Assembly (NCBI GenBank): GCA_021296255.1
Contig: JAGWAU010000020.1
Span: 1-42,478, forward strand
Reading direction: 5' to 3'
Length of the DNA stretch: 42,478 nucleotides
Source: Alphaproteobacteria bacterium
GTDB lineage: Bacteria > Pseudomonadota > Alphaproteobacteria > UBA2966
In this document: piece by piece, positions 1 through 8,644 of the stretch
Numbering within the stretch: position 1 is the first letter of the stretch
Layout: every line of letters starts with the position of its first letter
The notes under the pieces: model-generated
Told to the model about the DNA's origin: nothing
The model's input: the letters and a program-made list of their open reading frames with translations, nothing else
Database searches by the model: none
Made by a program: the position numbers and the translations under genes

Positions 1-2
1 TG

Positions 3-605
3 GCAGACATAGCGGTCGATCTACTCGGTCGCGACATTCGGTTCTGCCATTCGCTGTTTAACTTCAAGTGGGCCGGTATCGGTCAGGCAGTGAAGTGGCA
101 TCAGGATATACCCTTCTATCCTCACACTAACTACGCAGTCCTCTCAATCAGCACGTTTATCGAAGACGTTGGCTTCGAGCAGGGACCCGTTCGCGTAGTT
201 CCGGGCAGTCATAGAGAGCAAATCTACTCGCACTACACGGAAGGCGGCGACTGGGCGGCATGCATGCGGGAGCGGGATTTAATCGATCTCCAAGTCGAAA
301 GGTCACGTGCTCTGATGGGACCCGCCGGAACACTTACCGTGCACAGCGCCCGCCTCGTTCATGCATCCGATCCCAATCGTTCGAATAAGGGCCGGCCCAT
401 TCTCGTCAACGTGTACACGGCAGCCGATGCACTGCCGTACAGCAATCTCGCGCAGCGCAGCACAAACACGGGAACGATCGTGCGAGGCGCGCCTGCCACC
501 TATGCGCGCATGGACCCGGAGTCATGCCCGCTGCCTCCCGATTTCTCAAAAGGATTTTCAGTGGAGAACGCGACATTTTCGGAAGCATCTTTGGACGATG
601 GATGA
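3..605 (+). CDS. Phytanoyl-CoA dioxygenase (PhyH) family protein, 5' end missing
   Basis: The open frame runs in from the window edge, so the N-terminus is missing and a GTG at 90 is only an internal candidate start. The visible part matches the core of the PhyH family, Fe(II)/2-oxoglutarate-dependent oxygenases that hydroxylate small lipophilic or metabolite substrates in the cytoplasm. A HxD iron-binding pair lies in WHQDIPFYPHTNY. It is followed by a GPVRVVPGSHR segment typical of the double-stranded beta-helix, then the distal histidine in RLVHASDPNRSNKGRP, whose arginine is the likely 2-oxoglutarate anchor. The substrate cannot be told. The gene ends 4 bases from the tail of the broken hyuA-like gene on the other strand, so the two converge. 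Family assignment is firm; function is not. Confidence 0.8.
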   Translation, partial: ADIAVDLLGRDIRFCHSLFNFKWAGIGQAVKWHQDIPFYPHTNYAVLSISTFIEDVGFEQGPVRVVPGSHREQIYSHYTEGGDWAACMRERDLIDLQVERSRALMGPAGTLTVHSARLVHASDPNRSNKGRPILVNVYTAADALPYSNLAQRSTNTGTIVRGAPATYARMDPESCPLPPDFSKGFSVENATFSEASLDDG

Positions 606-609
606 CAGC

Positions 610-2474
610 CTATCTCAATTCCATGATCAAGTTGCCAACGTCATCGACTCGCATCTCCCAATTCGGCGGTATAACCGTCGTCGATCCAGTCTCCTCGATG
701 ATCGCGGGTCCATGGAACCGCGCTTCGGCCGGAAGTGATGTTCGCGCGTATATGGACGTTTGCTTGGCCGTACTGTCGAAGAATACTACCCGCCTCCCAA
801 TCTCGGCCTCCGCAAGTTTGCGCACACTATTGTCAAGGCGTGGGAAGCTGAATTTTGGCGCCCGCCCGACCGCGACGAGCCGAAGGGTCACTATCTGCGC
901 GGGACGGCCGGTCGGAAGATATGACCAGGCGTCGAAATAGCTGTCGCTGAAGGTTTCTCCCAATGCCAAACGATCGAGGTCTCTGGGGTTCACCGCAATG
1001 TCGAGCTCGTGGGCCTGACCTTCGTAACGCAGCCCGATCGAATAGCGAATGTCTCGATCAGCCTCGGAAACCTTCTCAGCCGATAACAATGCATGCGCCT
1101 CCTTATCCAATTGGTGCAGGTGGTCCGCCACCACCGACAGGTCGGCCTCTTCGAGCAAGGACAGGTGCGTGCGTGTGAACTCATGCCGCAGGTCCGACGT
1201 CAGGAGACCGAGCGCCGACAAATTTCCGGGATGGTTGGGGGAGATGACTCTGCGAATGCCGACCTCCTGCGCCACGGCACAGCCGTGCATCGAACCCGCG
1301 CCCCCGAATGCGATCAGGGTAAAGGCTCGGGAGTCTTCACCTCGTTCGACGGAGATTTCGCGAACTGCAGCGCTCATATTAGATTCGGCGATGCGAACCA
1401 TCCCTTCGGCCACAAAGTTGAGATCTGTGGAACCGAGCTTTCGATCCAGCTTCGCCACCGCAGCTTCCGCCCGTCCCCGGCGCAGGTTTAGGAATTCACC
1501 GAGCCGCGTCTCAGGGCCGAGCCGATTCAGCACCAGGTTGGCGTCGGTGACCGTGGGCTCTTCGCCACCGTTGTCATAGCACGCCGGACCGGGAACGGCG
1601 CCTGCGCTCTGCGGACCCACGGCGATCGGCCATCGGTGTCGACCCAGGCGACACTGCCACCGCCAGCACCCACCGTATTGATACCGAGCTGGGGGAATCG
1701 TAGCGGCAGGCCACTCACTATTCGCTGTGCCGCTGACGCCGGCTGGCGCTTCTTGATGAGGCAAACATCGGTGCTGGTGCCGCCCATGTCGCAGGTAATG
1801 AAGTTGTCGATTCCGAGCTGTCGTGACAGAAACAAACCGGCCGCGCCTCCTCCTGCCGGCCCAGAAAGCACGGCAGTCACGGGAAAACGCGCAATGTGCG
1901 AGGCCACCGCAACGCCCCCATTGTTGGTCATGATGAGCAAATCCTGTCCGAAGCCACCGTGACTCAACCAATCGCTCAGGCTACTTAAGTAACGTTCCAT
2001 GACGGGGCCGAGGTAGGCGTTAAACGCGGTCGTGGTAAAGCGCTCGAACTCGCGGACTTGAGGTAATACGTCTGCCGATCAGCAGATGAAACAGTCCGGA
2101 AGTGCGTCCTTGAGAAACGCGACGGCGTGGTGCTCGTGTGCATCGTTGCTATAGGCGTGAAGGAAGCGGCCGGCGACGGCTTCAACGTCGCGCACCTCGA
2201 TTGCTTTGGCGATTTCACCTAATTGTTCATCGCTTGGCGCCTTCAAAGACTCCTCAAGATAAGACATCCGCTCGTCAACCTCAAAACGCCACGAACGCTT
2301 AATCAGGGGCGGTGCCTTACGAAATCGTGGATCAAACAGGCCGCCTGTAAAGCGCTGACCGGTGCCGATAGCCAACACATCCCGAAATCCCTTCGTTTGT
2401 CGTTCGTATTGATCCTTGGCCATTTCTGCCACTGTAGCCAGGGGTCTGGTGAGTTGATCCTCTTCCGCTGTCAC
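610..2474 (-). pseudogene. Broken hydantoinase/oxoprolinase (HyuA-like) gene
   Basis: Three stretches of one minus-strand protein match the ATP-dependent hydantoinase A / 5-oxoprolinase family. The first (KGFRDVLAIG onward) ends at an in-frame TGA at 2079-2081. The same frame then continues through SADVLPQVREFERFTTTAF, LLIMTNNGGVA and CDMGGTSTDVCLIKKR. Near 1621-1628 one base is missing, and the protein resumes one frame over with VGPQSAGAVPGPACY and TVTDANLVLNRLGPETRLG, ending in IIEETGSTTVIPPNW. The N-terminal part with the DIGGTFTD nucleotide-binding motif is absent or scrambled: members run near 690 residues, while this covers about 620. With a nonsense codon, a frameshift and a lost N-terminus, a working enzyme is unlikely. 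No hyuB partner is seen in the window. Confidence 0.85.
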
Positions 2475-2584
2475 CGCTGTCCGTAGCAGCTGGAGGCTCT
2501 CCGCGTTTGGCTCAGGAAAGCGCGGCCCTCGGTGTGCTCATTGCCGGAGTCGCAGCTTGGTTCTGATCGTTGGAGCTACGGGAG

Positions 2585-2831
2585 TCAAGGCAGGTTACGG
2601 CAGAGCTGCCACCGCTTCACAGGGCGATTCTCGAGGCTGGCACGGGCGACGTCAGTGCAGAGGTGACCAAGTCCTGCCCGATTCGTTCCACAGGGCGGTC
2701 TTGGTTCTCGCCCAAGCGGCGAAGGTGCCAATCTCTTGTAGTAACAAGATCGCCGGACCGCCGACATGCACCACTTTCTCCCCGGTCTTCGGGGCGGAGA
2801 GGTTGATCAGCCAAATGCGTCTTCCTGATAT
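2585..2831 (-). pseudogene. Possible remnant of a PCMT-like SAM methyltransferase
   Basis: On the minus strand a short translation reads WLINLSAPKTGEKVVHVGG, which resembles motif I of protein-L-isoaspartate methyltransferase-like enzymes (typically LAPKPGERVLHVGAGTGYYT). After it the frame breaks. A neighbouring frame gives YYKRLAP and then TDVARASLENRPV, which could be the next strand and helix of the same Rossmann fold. If so, this is a decayed gene fragment with at least one frameshift, consistent with the decayed hyuA-like gene beside it. The match is short and by eye, so confidence is low. Confidence 0.3.
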
Positions 2832-2932
2832 TTCTGTGATTGATCCCGCACGATGGAAAATGATTCCGTGATGGTGCGTCCGGTCACACGGAGTGTAACG
2901 GCGGCCATTGTTGCATTTCGCAGTTGCCTAAT

Positions 2933-2949
2933 GCGACCATGATGGTCGC
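2933..2949. promoter_or_regulatory. Palindrome upstream of dctP (candidate operator)
   Basis: GCGACCAT-G-ATGGTCGC is an inverted repeat with 8-base perfect arms around one central base, 60 bases before the dctP start. Symmetric sites of this size commonly bind dimeric regulators such as GntR-family proteins, which often control TRAP operons. No such regulator gene is present here, so the role is inference. Confidence 0.4.
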
Positions 2950-3009
2950 GGAGACCGATCATGTTGGGAAGCTTGCTCCGCATTCATACCAATTCTGGGA
3001 GGATTTCTT

Positions 3010-4053
3010 ATGCGAAGATGGTCACTTCTCGCTATCGGCGCCGCCGCGCTCATTCTGGTGGCCGGCGTGAACGAGGTTGACGCGGCGAAGAAGCTCAAGC
3101 TCGGCACCGTCGCCAACCCCGGCATCCCGTTGGGCGCGGCGATCGCCGAGGGGCTCGTGCCGGTCACCGAAAAGGTGTCGGGCGGCGAGCTCATAATCGA
3201 GCCGCACTATCGCGGGTCCATCTGTGGCGAACAGATCTGCGGCGAGCAGTCGGCGCAAGGCCTGATCGCTGTTGCCACCAGCTCTACCGCGAACTTCGGC
3301 AATTTCGGGGCGACCTACGCCGCTTTCGATCTGCCCTATCTGTTCAAGGATCTGGATATCGCCAACGAGCTGGCCAAAGGCTGGTTCGGCAAGGCGCACC
3401 ACGACCGCGCGGTCGCGGAAACCGGCTTCCACGTGTTTTCGGTTTTCTCTGCCGGCGGCTTCCGCCAAGTGGCGAACACCAAGCACACGGTCAGGGTGCC
3501 CAAGGACCTCAAAGGCATCAAGATCCGCGTCACCAAGAGCCCGGTGGAGTTTACGCTGATCAAATCCTGGGGCGGTGTACCGATCCCGTACGACTGGTTG
3601 CAGCTCTACCAGGGCCTGCAGACGGGCGTGGTCGAAGGCCAGTACGTGCAGATCGCCTGGCAGGAGCTGTTCAAGATGTACGAGGTGCAACCCTACTTCA
3701 CGTTCACCAACGGTGCCTGGGGCGGCAACGTCCTCTACGTGCACGACATCAACATGAAGAAGTTGACCGACGAGGAAAAGGCTTGGCTGCGCGAGGGCAT
3801 GGACGCCTTCGATACGCTTGCCAGAGAGAAAGACAGCGCGTGGATCGAGACGGGTATCAAGGTGATGGCGACCAAGGAAGGCGTGGAATACTACCACCCG
3901 ACGCCTGCCGAAATGGACCTGTGGCGCGCCGGGGCGGTCGTCGCCTGGAAGGACGCCAAAGGTACCTACGACGCCAAGATCGTCGAAAAGGCGCTGATGG
4001 AGCAGGGGCTCACGGCGTTCCTTGACACCCTCAAGAAGGGTGGCGCGCTTTAG
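3010..4053 (+). CDS. dctP: TRAP transporter solute-binding protein, DctP family
   Basis: This 347-residue periplasmic protein captures a small acid and delivers it to the DctQM permease. It opens with a Sec signal peptide (basic MRRW, hydrophobic core, likely cut near VDA-AKK at residue 25). The mature part shows the DctP fold: KLKLGTVANPGIPLG near the start, the conserved arginine region DLKGIKIRVTKSP that usually binds the substrate carboxylate, and LQLYQGLQTGVVEGQ in the hinge region. The length is normal. A strong GGGAGGA site fixes the start. An unusual repeat of cysteines (SICGEQICGEQS) sits near mature residue 50. The gene is followed by its own terminator and points toward dctQ, so it is not co-transcribed with the permease. 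The substrate is unknown. Confidence 0.93.
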   Translation: MRRWSLLAIGAAALILVAGVNEVDAAKKLKLGTVANPGIPLGAAIAEGLVPVTEKVSGGELIIEPHYRGSICGEQICGEQSAQGLIAVATSSTANFGNFGATYAAFDLPYLFKDLDIANELAKGWFGKAHHDRAVAETGFHVFSVFSAGGFRQVANTKHTVRVPKDLKGIKIRVTKSPVEFTLIKSWGGVPIPYDWLQLYQGLQTGVVEGQYVQIAWQELFKMYEVQPYFTFTNGAWGGNVLYVHDINMKKLTDEEKAWLREGMDAFDTLAREKDSAWIETGIKVMATKEGVEYYHPTPAEMDLWRAGAVVAWKDAKGTYDAKIVEKALMEQGLTAFLDTLKKGGAL

Positions 4054-4075
4054 CCGGAAGGCATCCGTTTGGGCG

Positions 4076-4107
4076 CGGAGGGAGGCGTTCGCCTCCCTCC
4101 GTGTTTT
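4076..4107 (+). terminator. Rho-independent terminator after dctP
   Basis: A perfect 12-base-pair hairpin (CGGAGGGAGGCG, loop TT, CGCCTCCCTCCG) begins 23 bases after the dctP stop and is followed by TGTTTT. It lies between the convergent dctP and dctQ genes. The T-run favours plus-strand termination. Confidence 0.85.
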
Positions 4108-4140
4108 CGGATCGCGTGATCCGCCCTTGGGCAATGGTGG

Positions 4141-4659
4141 TTAACCGTCGGCTTCCCCCTTCCCCAACGTGAATTCGCCCTTTCGATATGCAATCACGTC
4201 CTCGAGAAATGCGACAAACGCACCGAGGAATATCAGGGAGCCGGAGATCGGCAGGATATACATGGGGTACCGTTTCGGCATGTACCCCATCTCCCAATAT
4301 AGGCCGGGGTTGTTCTGCGCGACCTGCCAGCCCCACACCATAATCACGAAACCCAGACCGCAGATAATGAGATTCCACATCTGCTGAATGCCGAAGGCGT
4401 ACTTGTCAGGCAAGTAGCCGTAGAGCATGTCGAGTGCTATGTGCTCTTTCTCGCGAGTGGTGAGGGCCAGCGCCGCGAATACCAGCCAGATGTTGCAGAA
4501 GAGCGTCATCAGATCGCCCCACACGGGGGGGTTCAAGAACACATATCGCATGAACACGGTGTAGATGGTGAAAATCACCATCGAGAACAGCATGAGTGCG
4601 CAAAACCACGTGAGAATACGGCGGATCAAGAGGTCGAGATTGATCAGGAACCGAGTCAT
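4141..4659 (-). CDS. dctQ: TRAP transporter small permease, DctQ family
   Basis: This 172-residue inner-membrane protein is the small subunit of a TRAP transporter and pairs with DctM. Four hydrophobic segments are visible: about residues 14-36, 48-66, 92-112 and 133-155. The family signature YVFLNPPVWGDL follows the first segment. The start lies 12 bases after the dctM stop, so the two are one transcription unit in the order dctM-dctQ, the reverse of the usual Q-M order. The C-terminus is a short charged tail (FTLGKGEADG). Confidence 0.9.
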   Translation of the reverse strand: MTRFLINLDLLIRRILTWFCALMLFSMVIFTIYTVFMRYVFLNPPVWGDLMTLFCNIWLVFAALALTTREKEHIALDMLYGYLPDKYAFGIQQMWNLIICGLGFVIMVWGWQVAQNNPGLYWEMGYMPKRYPMYILPISGSLIFLGAFVAFLEDVIAYRKGEFTLGKGEADG

Positions 4660-4671
4660 GGCTGGGATCCC

Positions 4672-5964
4672 TTAGCCTTCGACGAAGCCCCAAGCGACGG
4701 GCAACCACATTGTGAGATCCGGCCAGATGACCACGACGAATAGCAGGACTGCCAAGGCCATGAGATAGGGCAGCATCGACACGGCCACGCGTTCGAGGCT
4801 CGCGCGCGCGATGGCGGCCGAGGTGAAATAGCCAACACCGATGGGCGGCGTCACGGTCCCAATGAGGAATCCGACGACGACGATCAGCGCCGCCTGCACG
4901 TCCGGATAACCGACCCTGACGCACACTTCGATCAGCACTGGGCCGACGACGATGATGTTCGCGGCGGCATCCATGATCATGCCCAGTATGTAAATGAAAC
5001 CGCAGAGAACGAGCGCGAACAGGATCGGACTTTGCCCGAAGCTGAGCAGCCAAGCCTCGAGCGCGTCAATGGCTCCGAGGGTGGTCAACAGCCAACTGAA
5101 GGGTCCGGCGGCGGCAATGATGATGAACACGACGGCGCTGGTGCGATATGCGCGGACGAACGCTGCCACGATATCGTTGAGCGTCGCGGCCTTGTACACG
5201 AACATACCCAGGATCATCGCCGTCATGGCCGTGATGGCGCCGGCCTCGACGACCCCGGCGATACCACCCACTACCGAACCCACCAGAACCACCGGGATAA
5301 TCAGCGCAAACGAAGCCGACGCCGCGGATCTTCCGAGTGCGCCCCAACTGAATGCCTCGTCACTGCGCTCGTAGTCGCGACGCACGGCAATGATGTACGT
5401 CATTATCATGAGGACGAAGCCGATTAACAGGCCGGGGAGGATGCCGCCGGCAAACAAGGCGCCGACCGATATGCCGCCGGCATTAGCCAGGATGATCATG
5501 GCGATGCTGGGAGGAATGATGCCGCCGATCGTGGCGCTGACGGCGGTCAGTCCCGCGGCGAACTCGGGTTCGTAGCCGCGCAATTTCATGGCCGGAATGA
5601 GCAGCGAGCCGACCGTTGCCGTATCCGCCACCACGGAACCGTTCATGCCCGCGAAGAACATACTCACCAGGATATTCACCTGTGCCAAGCTGCCACGCAT
5701 GCGGCCAATGATGCGACTACTGAAATCAACCAATCGGTCGGTGATGGCACCCGTCGTCATAAGTTCGCCGGTCAGCATGAAGAACGGGATGGCCACCAAG
5801 GTGTACGCGTTGATCGCCTCGAACATCTGGTTGGGAATGAGGAGCAGGGGAATGTCGCCGACGAGCAAGACATAGAAGGTTGGCAACAGGATGAGGGTGA
5901 ATCCGATCGGCGCTCCCAGCAGAACCAGGATCACGAGCAGCGCCATCAAAACAATGCTTGTCAT
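4672..5964 (-). CDS. dctM: TRAP transporter large permease, DctM family
   Basis: This 430-residue protein is the large, ion-coupled transport subunit of the TRAP system, with about 12 membrane segments. Family hallmarks are IPFFMLTGELMTTGAITDRL near residue 57, the FFAGMNGSVVADTATVGS and IGGIIPPSIAMIILA stretches of the first half, and TVTPPIGVGYFTSAAIA in the second. The frame is open 38 codons further upstream, but the extra residues are not hydrophobic and family members begin at a segment like MTSIVLMALLVILVLLG, so that ATG was chosen. No strong ribosome binding site precedes it. Together with DctP it would import a carboxylate-type substrate using an ion gradient. Confidence 0.9.
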   Translation of the reverse strand: MTSIVLMALLVILVLLGAPIGFTLILLPTFYVLLVGDIPLLLIPNQMFEAINAYTLVAIPFFMLTGELMTTGAITDRLVDFSSRIIGRMRGSLAQVNILVSMFFAGMNGSVVADTATVGSLLIPAMKLRGYEPEFAAGLTAVSATIGGIIPPSIAMIILANAGGISVGALFAGGILPGLLIGFVLMIMTYIIAVRRDYERSDEAFSWGALGRSAASASFALIIPVVLVGSVVGGIAGVVEAGAITAMTAMILGMFVYKAATLNDIVAAFVRAYRTSAVVFIIIAAAGPFSWLLTTLGAIDALEAWLLSFGQSPILFALVLCGFIYILGMIMDAAANIIVVGPVLIEVCVRVGYPDVQAALIVVVGFLIGTVTPPIGVGYFTSAAIARASLERVAVSMLPYLMALAVLLFVVVIWPDLTMWLPVAWGFVEG

Positions 5965-6083
5965 GGGTGGAGCCGATCCCTGCGTCAGATTCGAAATTAT
6001 TCCACCACTCCGCCGACTCCAAACCCTACCGCCGACGATCGCAACAGCTTGTATGGCGTCTTGGCGCCGCCACGTCAATTGTG

Positions 6084-6368
6084 TCGGACCCGCACGAGCG
6101 GGCCCTGTTCTACTGGACCCGCGCGCATCACTTCGCGCACCGCACCGCCGAGGATGCGTGACAGTGCGGTCAGGCGCTCAACGAGGCCAAAGCTGTGTTG
6201 CCTCATGGAGCGTGGCACTCCTGGTTGGAAAGCAGGGGTATTGCCAAGCGCACAGTGACGCGATGGATGGAACTCGCCCGCAAGTTCGAATTCAGCCAAA
6301 TCGGCCGATTTGAAAGCGTGGACGCTGCCGCAAGTTTGGGTTTGAGACGGACGAGCGGGTCAATCTGA
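6084..6368 (+). pseudogene. Remnant of a DUF3102-like (phage/plasmid-type) protein
   Basis: Between dctM and the tRNA, one plus-strand frame reads ERALFYWTRAHHFAHRTAEDA, a stop at 6159-6161, and then, still in frame, QALNEAKAVLPHGAWHSWL, RTVTRWMELARKFEFSQ and a stop at 6366-6368. The second half has the pattern of DUF3102-type proteins of phages and plasmids (an EAK..LPHG.W..WLE stretch, then a helix-turn-helix-like RTA.RWM.LA segment). No start codon suits the frame and it carries an internal stop, so it looks like a fossil. The rest of the gap between dctM and the tRNA (5965-6083 and 6369-6515) holds nothing I recognise. Confidence 0.5.
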
Positions 6369-6515
6369 CAGGCGGGCTAAAGCAGTAGCACACATTGGCC
6401 GTCACAAACCGTCTGTCTGTCCATAGCGGATTGCCTACAGCAACGCTCGCAAAACCCCGAAAACCAAGGGAGTCTACGAGACTGTGTTCTGATCGACGGT
6501 TCGCATGGGACTGGG

Positions 6516-6592
6516 TGGTGGGCCCGGCAGGACTCGAACCTGCAACCAGACCGTTATGAGCGGCCGGCTCTAACCAGTTGAGCTACGGGCCC
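6516..6592 (-). tRNA. tRNA-Ile2 (anticodon CAU)
   Basis: A 77-base cloverleaf folds on the minus strand. It has acceptor GGGCCCG/CGGGCCC (perfect), D arm GCTC..GAGC, anticodon stem GGCCG/CGGTC with loop CTCATAA, T arm GCAGG/CCTGC with loop TTCGAGT, and an encoded CCA end. The anticodon is CAU. The acceptor and anticodon-stem sequence match tRNA-Ile2, whose C34 is changed to lysidine by TilS so that it reads AUA, rather than elongator or initiator tRNA-Met. It begins 20 bases after the rpoD stop on the same strand, so it may be cut from the rpoD transcript. Confidence 0.93.
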
Positions 6593-6612
6593 CCCGAGAA
6601 GGCAGTGGGGGC

Positions 6613-8565
6613 TCAGGTGTCCAGGAAGCTCCTGAGCTTGCGCGATCGGCTCGGGTGCTTGAGCTTACGCAAAGCCTTGGCCTCGATCTGACGTATGCGC
6701 TCGCGCGTGACCGAGAACTGCTGCCCGACCTCCTCCAGCGTGTGGTCGGTATTCATGCCGATACCGAAACGCATGCGCAGCACCCGTTCCTCACGGGGCG
6801 TCAGGCTGGCGAGCACGCGCGTTGCCGTCTCGCGCAGGTTCGAGTGGATCGCCGCGTCGACCGGCAGCACTGCGTTGCGGTCCTCGATGAAGTCGCCGAG
6901 GTGACTGTCCTCCTCGTCCCCGATGGGCGTTTCCAGGCTGATCGGTTCCTTGGCGATCTTGAGGACCTTGCGCACCTTGTCGAGCGGCATGTTGAGTTTC
7001 TCGGCCAACTCCTCGGGCGTCGGCTCGCGACCGATCTCGTGGAGCATCTGGCGCGAGGTGCGGACGAGCTTGTTGATGGTTTCGATCATGTGCACGGGGA
7101 TGCGAATGGTTCGGGCCTGGTCGGCGATCGAACGCGTGATCGCCTGGCGGATCCACCACGTGGCGTAGGTCGAGAACTTGTAGCCGCGACGGTACTCGAA
7201 TTTGTCGACGGCCTTCATCAAGCCGATGTTCCCCTCCTGGATAAGGTCCAGGAACTGCAGGCCGCGGTTCGTGTATTTCTTGGCGATGGAGATGACGAGC
7301 CGCAGATTGGCCTCGACCATTTCCTTCTTGGCCCGGCTGGCCTCCCGTTCACCCCTCTGAACCGTATGGACGATGCGGCGAAACTCCCGGATATCCAATC
7401 CGATATCTATGCAGATGTCGGCGAACTCCTTGCGGATCAGTTTGATCTCGTCGCCGTCCTTCTTGGCGAATTCAGCCCACCCTTTTTCCTTCAGGCGCCG
7501 GACGCGCGACAACCAGCGCGGGTCGAGTTCCCGCCCCTGATAGTACTTGACGAAGCTGTCACGCGGAATCCTGTGTTTTTCGGCAAGCCGCAGAAGACGA
7601 CCTTCGAGAGAATGGAGGCGGCGATTGATGCCATAGAGTTGATCGACGAGCTCTTCGATGCGGCCGTTGTTCAGGCGAATCGAGTTCATGCGATGGGCCA
7701 GTTGCACCTTGAGCTTCGCGTAGCGCTTCTCCTGTGCCGGGCTCAGGGAGCCGTTTTTCAACACCGCCTGGACGCGCAGATCCTGCAGGCGTTTGACTTT
7801 CTTGTAGGTGGCAGCGATGTCATCGAACGTGTCGAGCACGTGAGGTTTCAGGACGGCTTCCATCGCGGCCAGTGACAGCACCACCTCGTCGTCGTCATCC
7901 TCGCCGCCTTCTTCTCCTTCCGTCGACTTGTCCGCGCTCTCCTCCCCCATTTCTTCAGGGAGTGCTTCCGTCTCGGCGCCTTCTCCCTCGCCCCCCTCGT
8001 CGTCGTCCCGTCCGCCGAACGTAGCGTCGAGGTCGACGATCTCGCGCAGAAGCACGCTCTCCGAGGTCAGGTCGTCGCGCCATTGGACGATCGCGCGCAA
8101 GGTCAGCGGGCTTTCGCAGATCCCGCCGATCATGGTCTCGCGCCCTTTCTCGATGCGCTTGGCGATTTCGATCTCGCCCTGACGCGAGAGAAGTTCGATC
8201 GACCCCATTTCCCTCAGGTACATGCGGACAGGATCATCGGTTCGCTCGTACTCGGTTTCCTCGGCCTTCACGACGGCTACCGGAGCCGGCGGCTTGTCGG
8301 CCTTGTCTTCGCCGGACGAGGCATCCTCGGCCTCATCACCTTCGATAACGTTGACGCCCATTTCGGACAGCATCGCCATGGTGTCCTCGATCTGCTCTGA
8401 AGACACCTGGTCCTGGGGCAGAACCTCGTTCAGCTCGTCATAGGTGACATAGCCGCGCTCTTTGGCCCGGGCGACCATCTTCTTGATCGCCTGGTTGGAG
8501 GCGTCGATAAGCGGGCTGTCTGTCGACTCTTCTGTTGTTTCTTCAGTCTCTGCCGCGTTGGCCAT
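6613..8565 (-). CDS. rpoD: RNA polymerase primary sigma factor RpoD (sigma-70)
   Basis: This 650-residue protein directs RNA polymerase to housekeeping promoters. Region 1.1 fills about residues 1-90 and region 1.2 contains [20 protein letters not shown] non-conserved region includes a very acidic insert around residues 185-230 (runs of E, D and G). Region 2 carries [20 protein letters not shown] and [13 protein letters not shown], which contact the -10 element. Region 3 follows, and region 4 carries [17 protein letters not shown] and the helix [17 protein letters not shown], which reads the -35 element. It lies 79 bases behind dnaG, the alphaproteobacterial form of the macromolecular synthesis operon. 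Length and motifs are complete. Confidence 0.98.
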   Translation of the reverse strand: MANAAETEETTEESTDSPLIDASNQAIKKMVARAKERGYVTYDELNEVLPQDQVSSEQIEDTMAMLSEMGVNVIEGDEAEDASSGEDKADKPPAPVAVVKAEETEYERTDDPVRMYLREMGSIELLSRQGEIEIAKRIEKGRETMIGGICESPLTLRAIVQWRDDLTSESVLLREIVDLDATFGGRDDDEGGEGEGAETEALPEEMGEESADKSTEGEEGGEDDDDEVVLSLAAMEAVLKPHVLDTFDDIAATYKKVKRLQDLRVQAVLKNGSLSPAQEKRYAKLKVQLAHRMNSIRLNNGRIEELVDQLYGINRRLHSLEGRLLRLAEKHRIPRDSFVKYYQGRELDPRWLSRVRRLKEKGWAEFAKKDGDEIKLIRKEFADICIDIGLDIREFRRIVHTVQRGEREASRAKKEMVEANLRLVISIAKKYTNRGLQFLDLIQEGNIGLMKAVDKFEYRRGYKFSTYATWWIRQAITRSIADQARTIRIPVHMIETINKLVRTSRQMLHEIGREPTPEELAEKLNMPLDKVRKVLKIAKEPISLETPIGDEEDSHLGDFIEDRNAVLPVDAAIHSNLRETATRVLASLTPREERVLRMRFGIGMNTDHTLEEVGQQFSVTRERIRQIEAKALRKLKHPSRSRKLRSFLDT

Positions 8566-8644
8566 ATTCGTCGCCGTGATGGTTAATGTCGCTGCGTAAT
8601 CGTTACGCGCCCGGCGGAAGGTTCCTGGCGCGCAGATCTGTCCC

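Larger units (their letters stand above)
2475..3009. other. Intergenic stretch without an intact gene
   Basis: No credible intact gene lies between the broken hyuA-like gene and dctP. The left two thirds hold only short, frame-broken translations, including a possible methyltransferase remnant on the minus strand. The right part is the likely control region of dctP, with a 17-base near-perfect palindrome and a clear GGGAGGA ribosome binding site ending six bases before the dctP ATG. Confidence 0.6.

Noticed and set aside
2079-2081. In-frame TGA of the hyuA-like gene as a selenocysteine codon
   Set aside because: The family does not use selenocysteine, no clear hairpin follows the codon, and the gene has a second lesion and a missing N-terminus, so a nonsense mutation is simpler.
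3022-4134. Long open frame (370 codons) on the minus strand across dctP
   Set aside because: It mirrors the third-codon pattern of the dctP gene, has no family motif and is rich in H, R and D, as expected from an antisense frame of a GC-rich gene.
6516-6592. Duplicated tRNA 3' end as an attachment site
   Set aside because: The sequence of the tRNA 3' part was looked for elsewhere in the window and no second copy was seen.
6655-7875. Long plus-strand open frame (406 codons) across rpoD
   Set aside because: The minus-strand RpoD is complete with all sigma regions. The opposite frame is a compositional shadow without a plausible start site.
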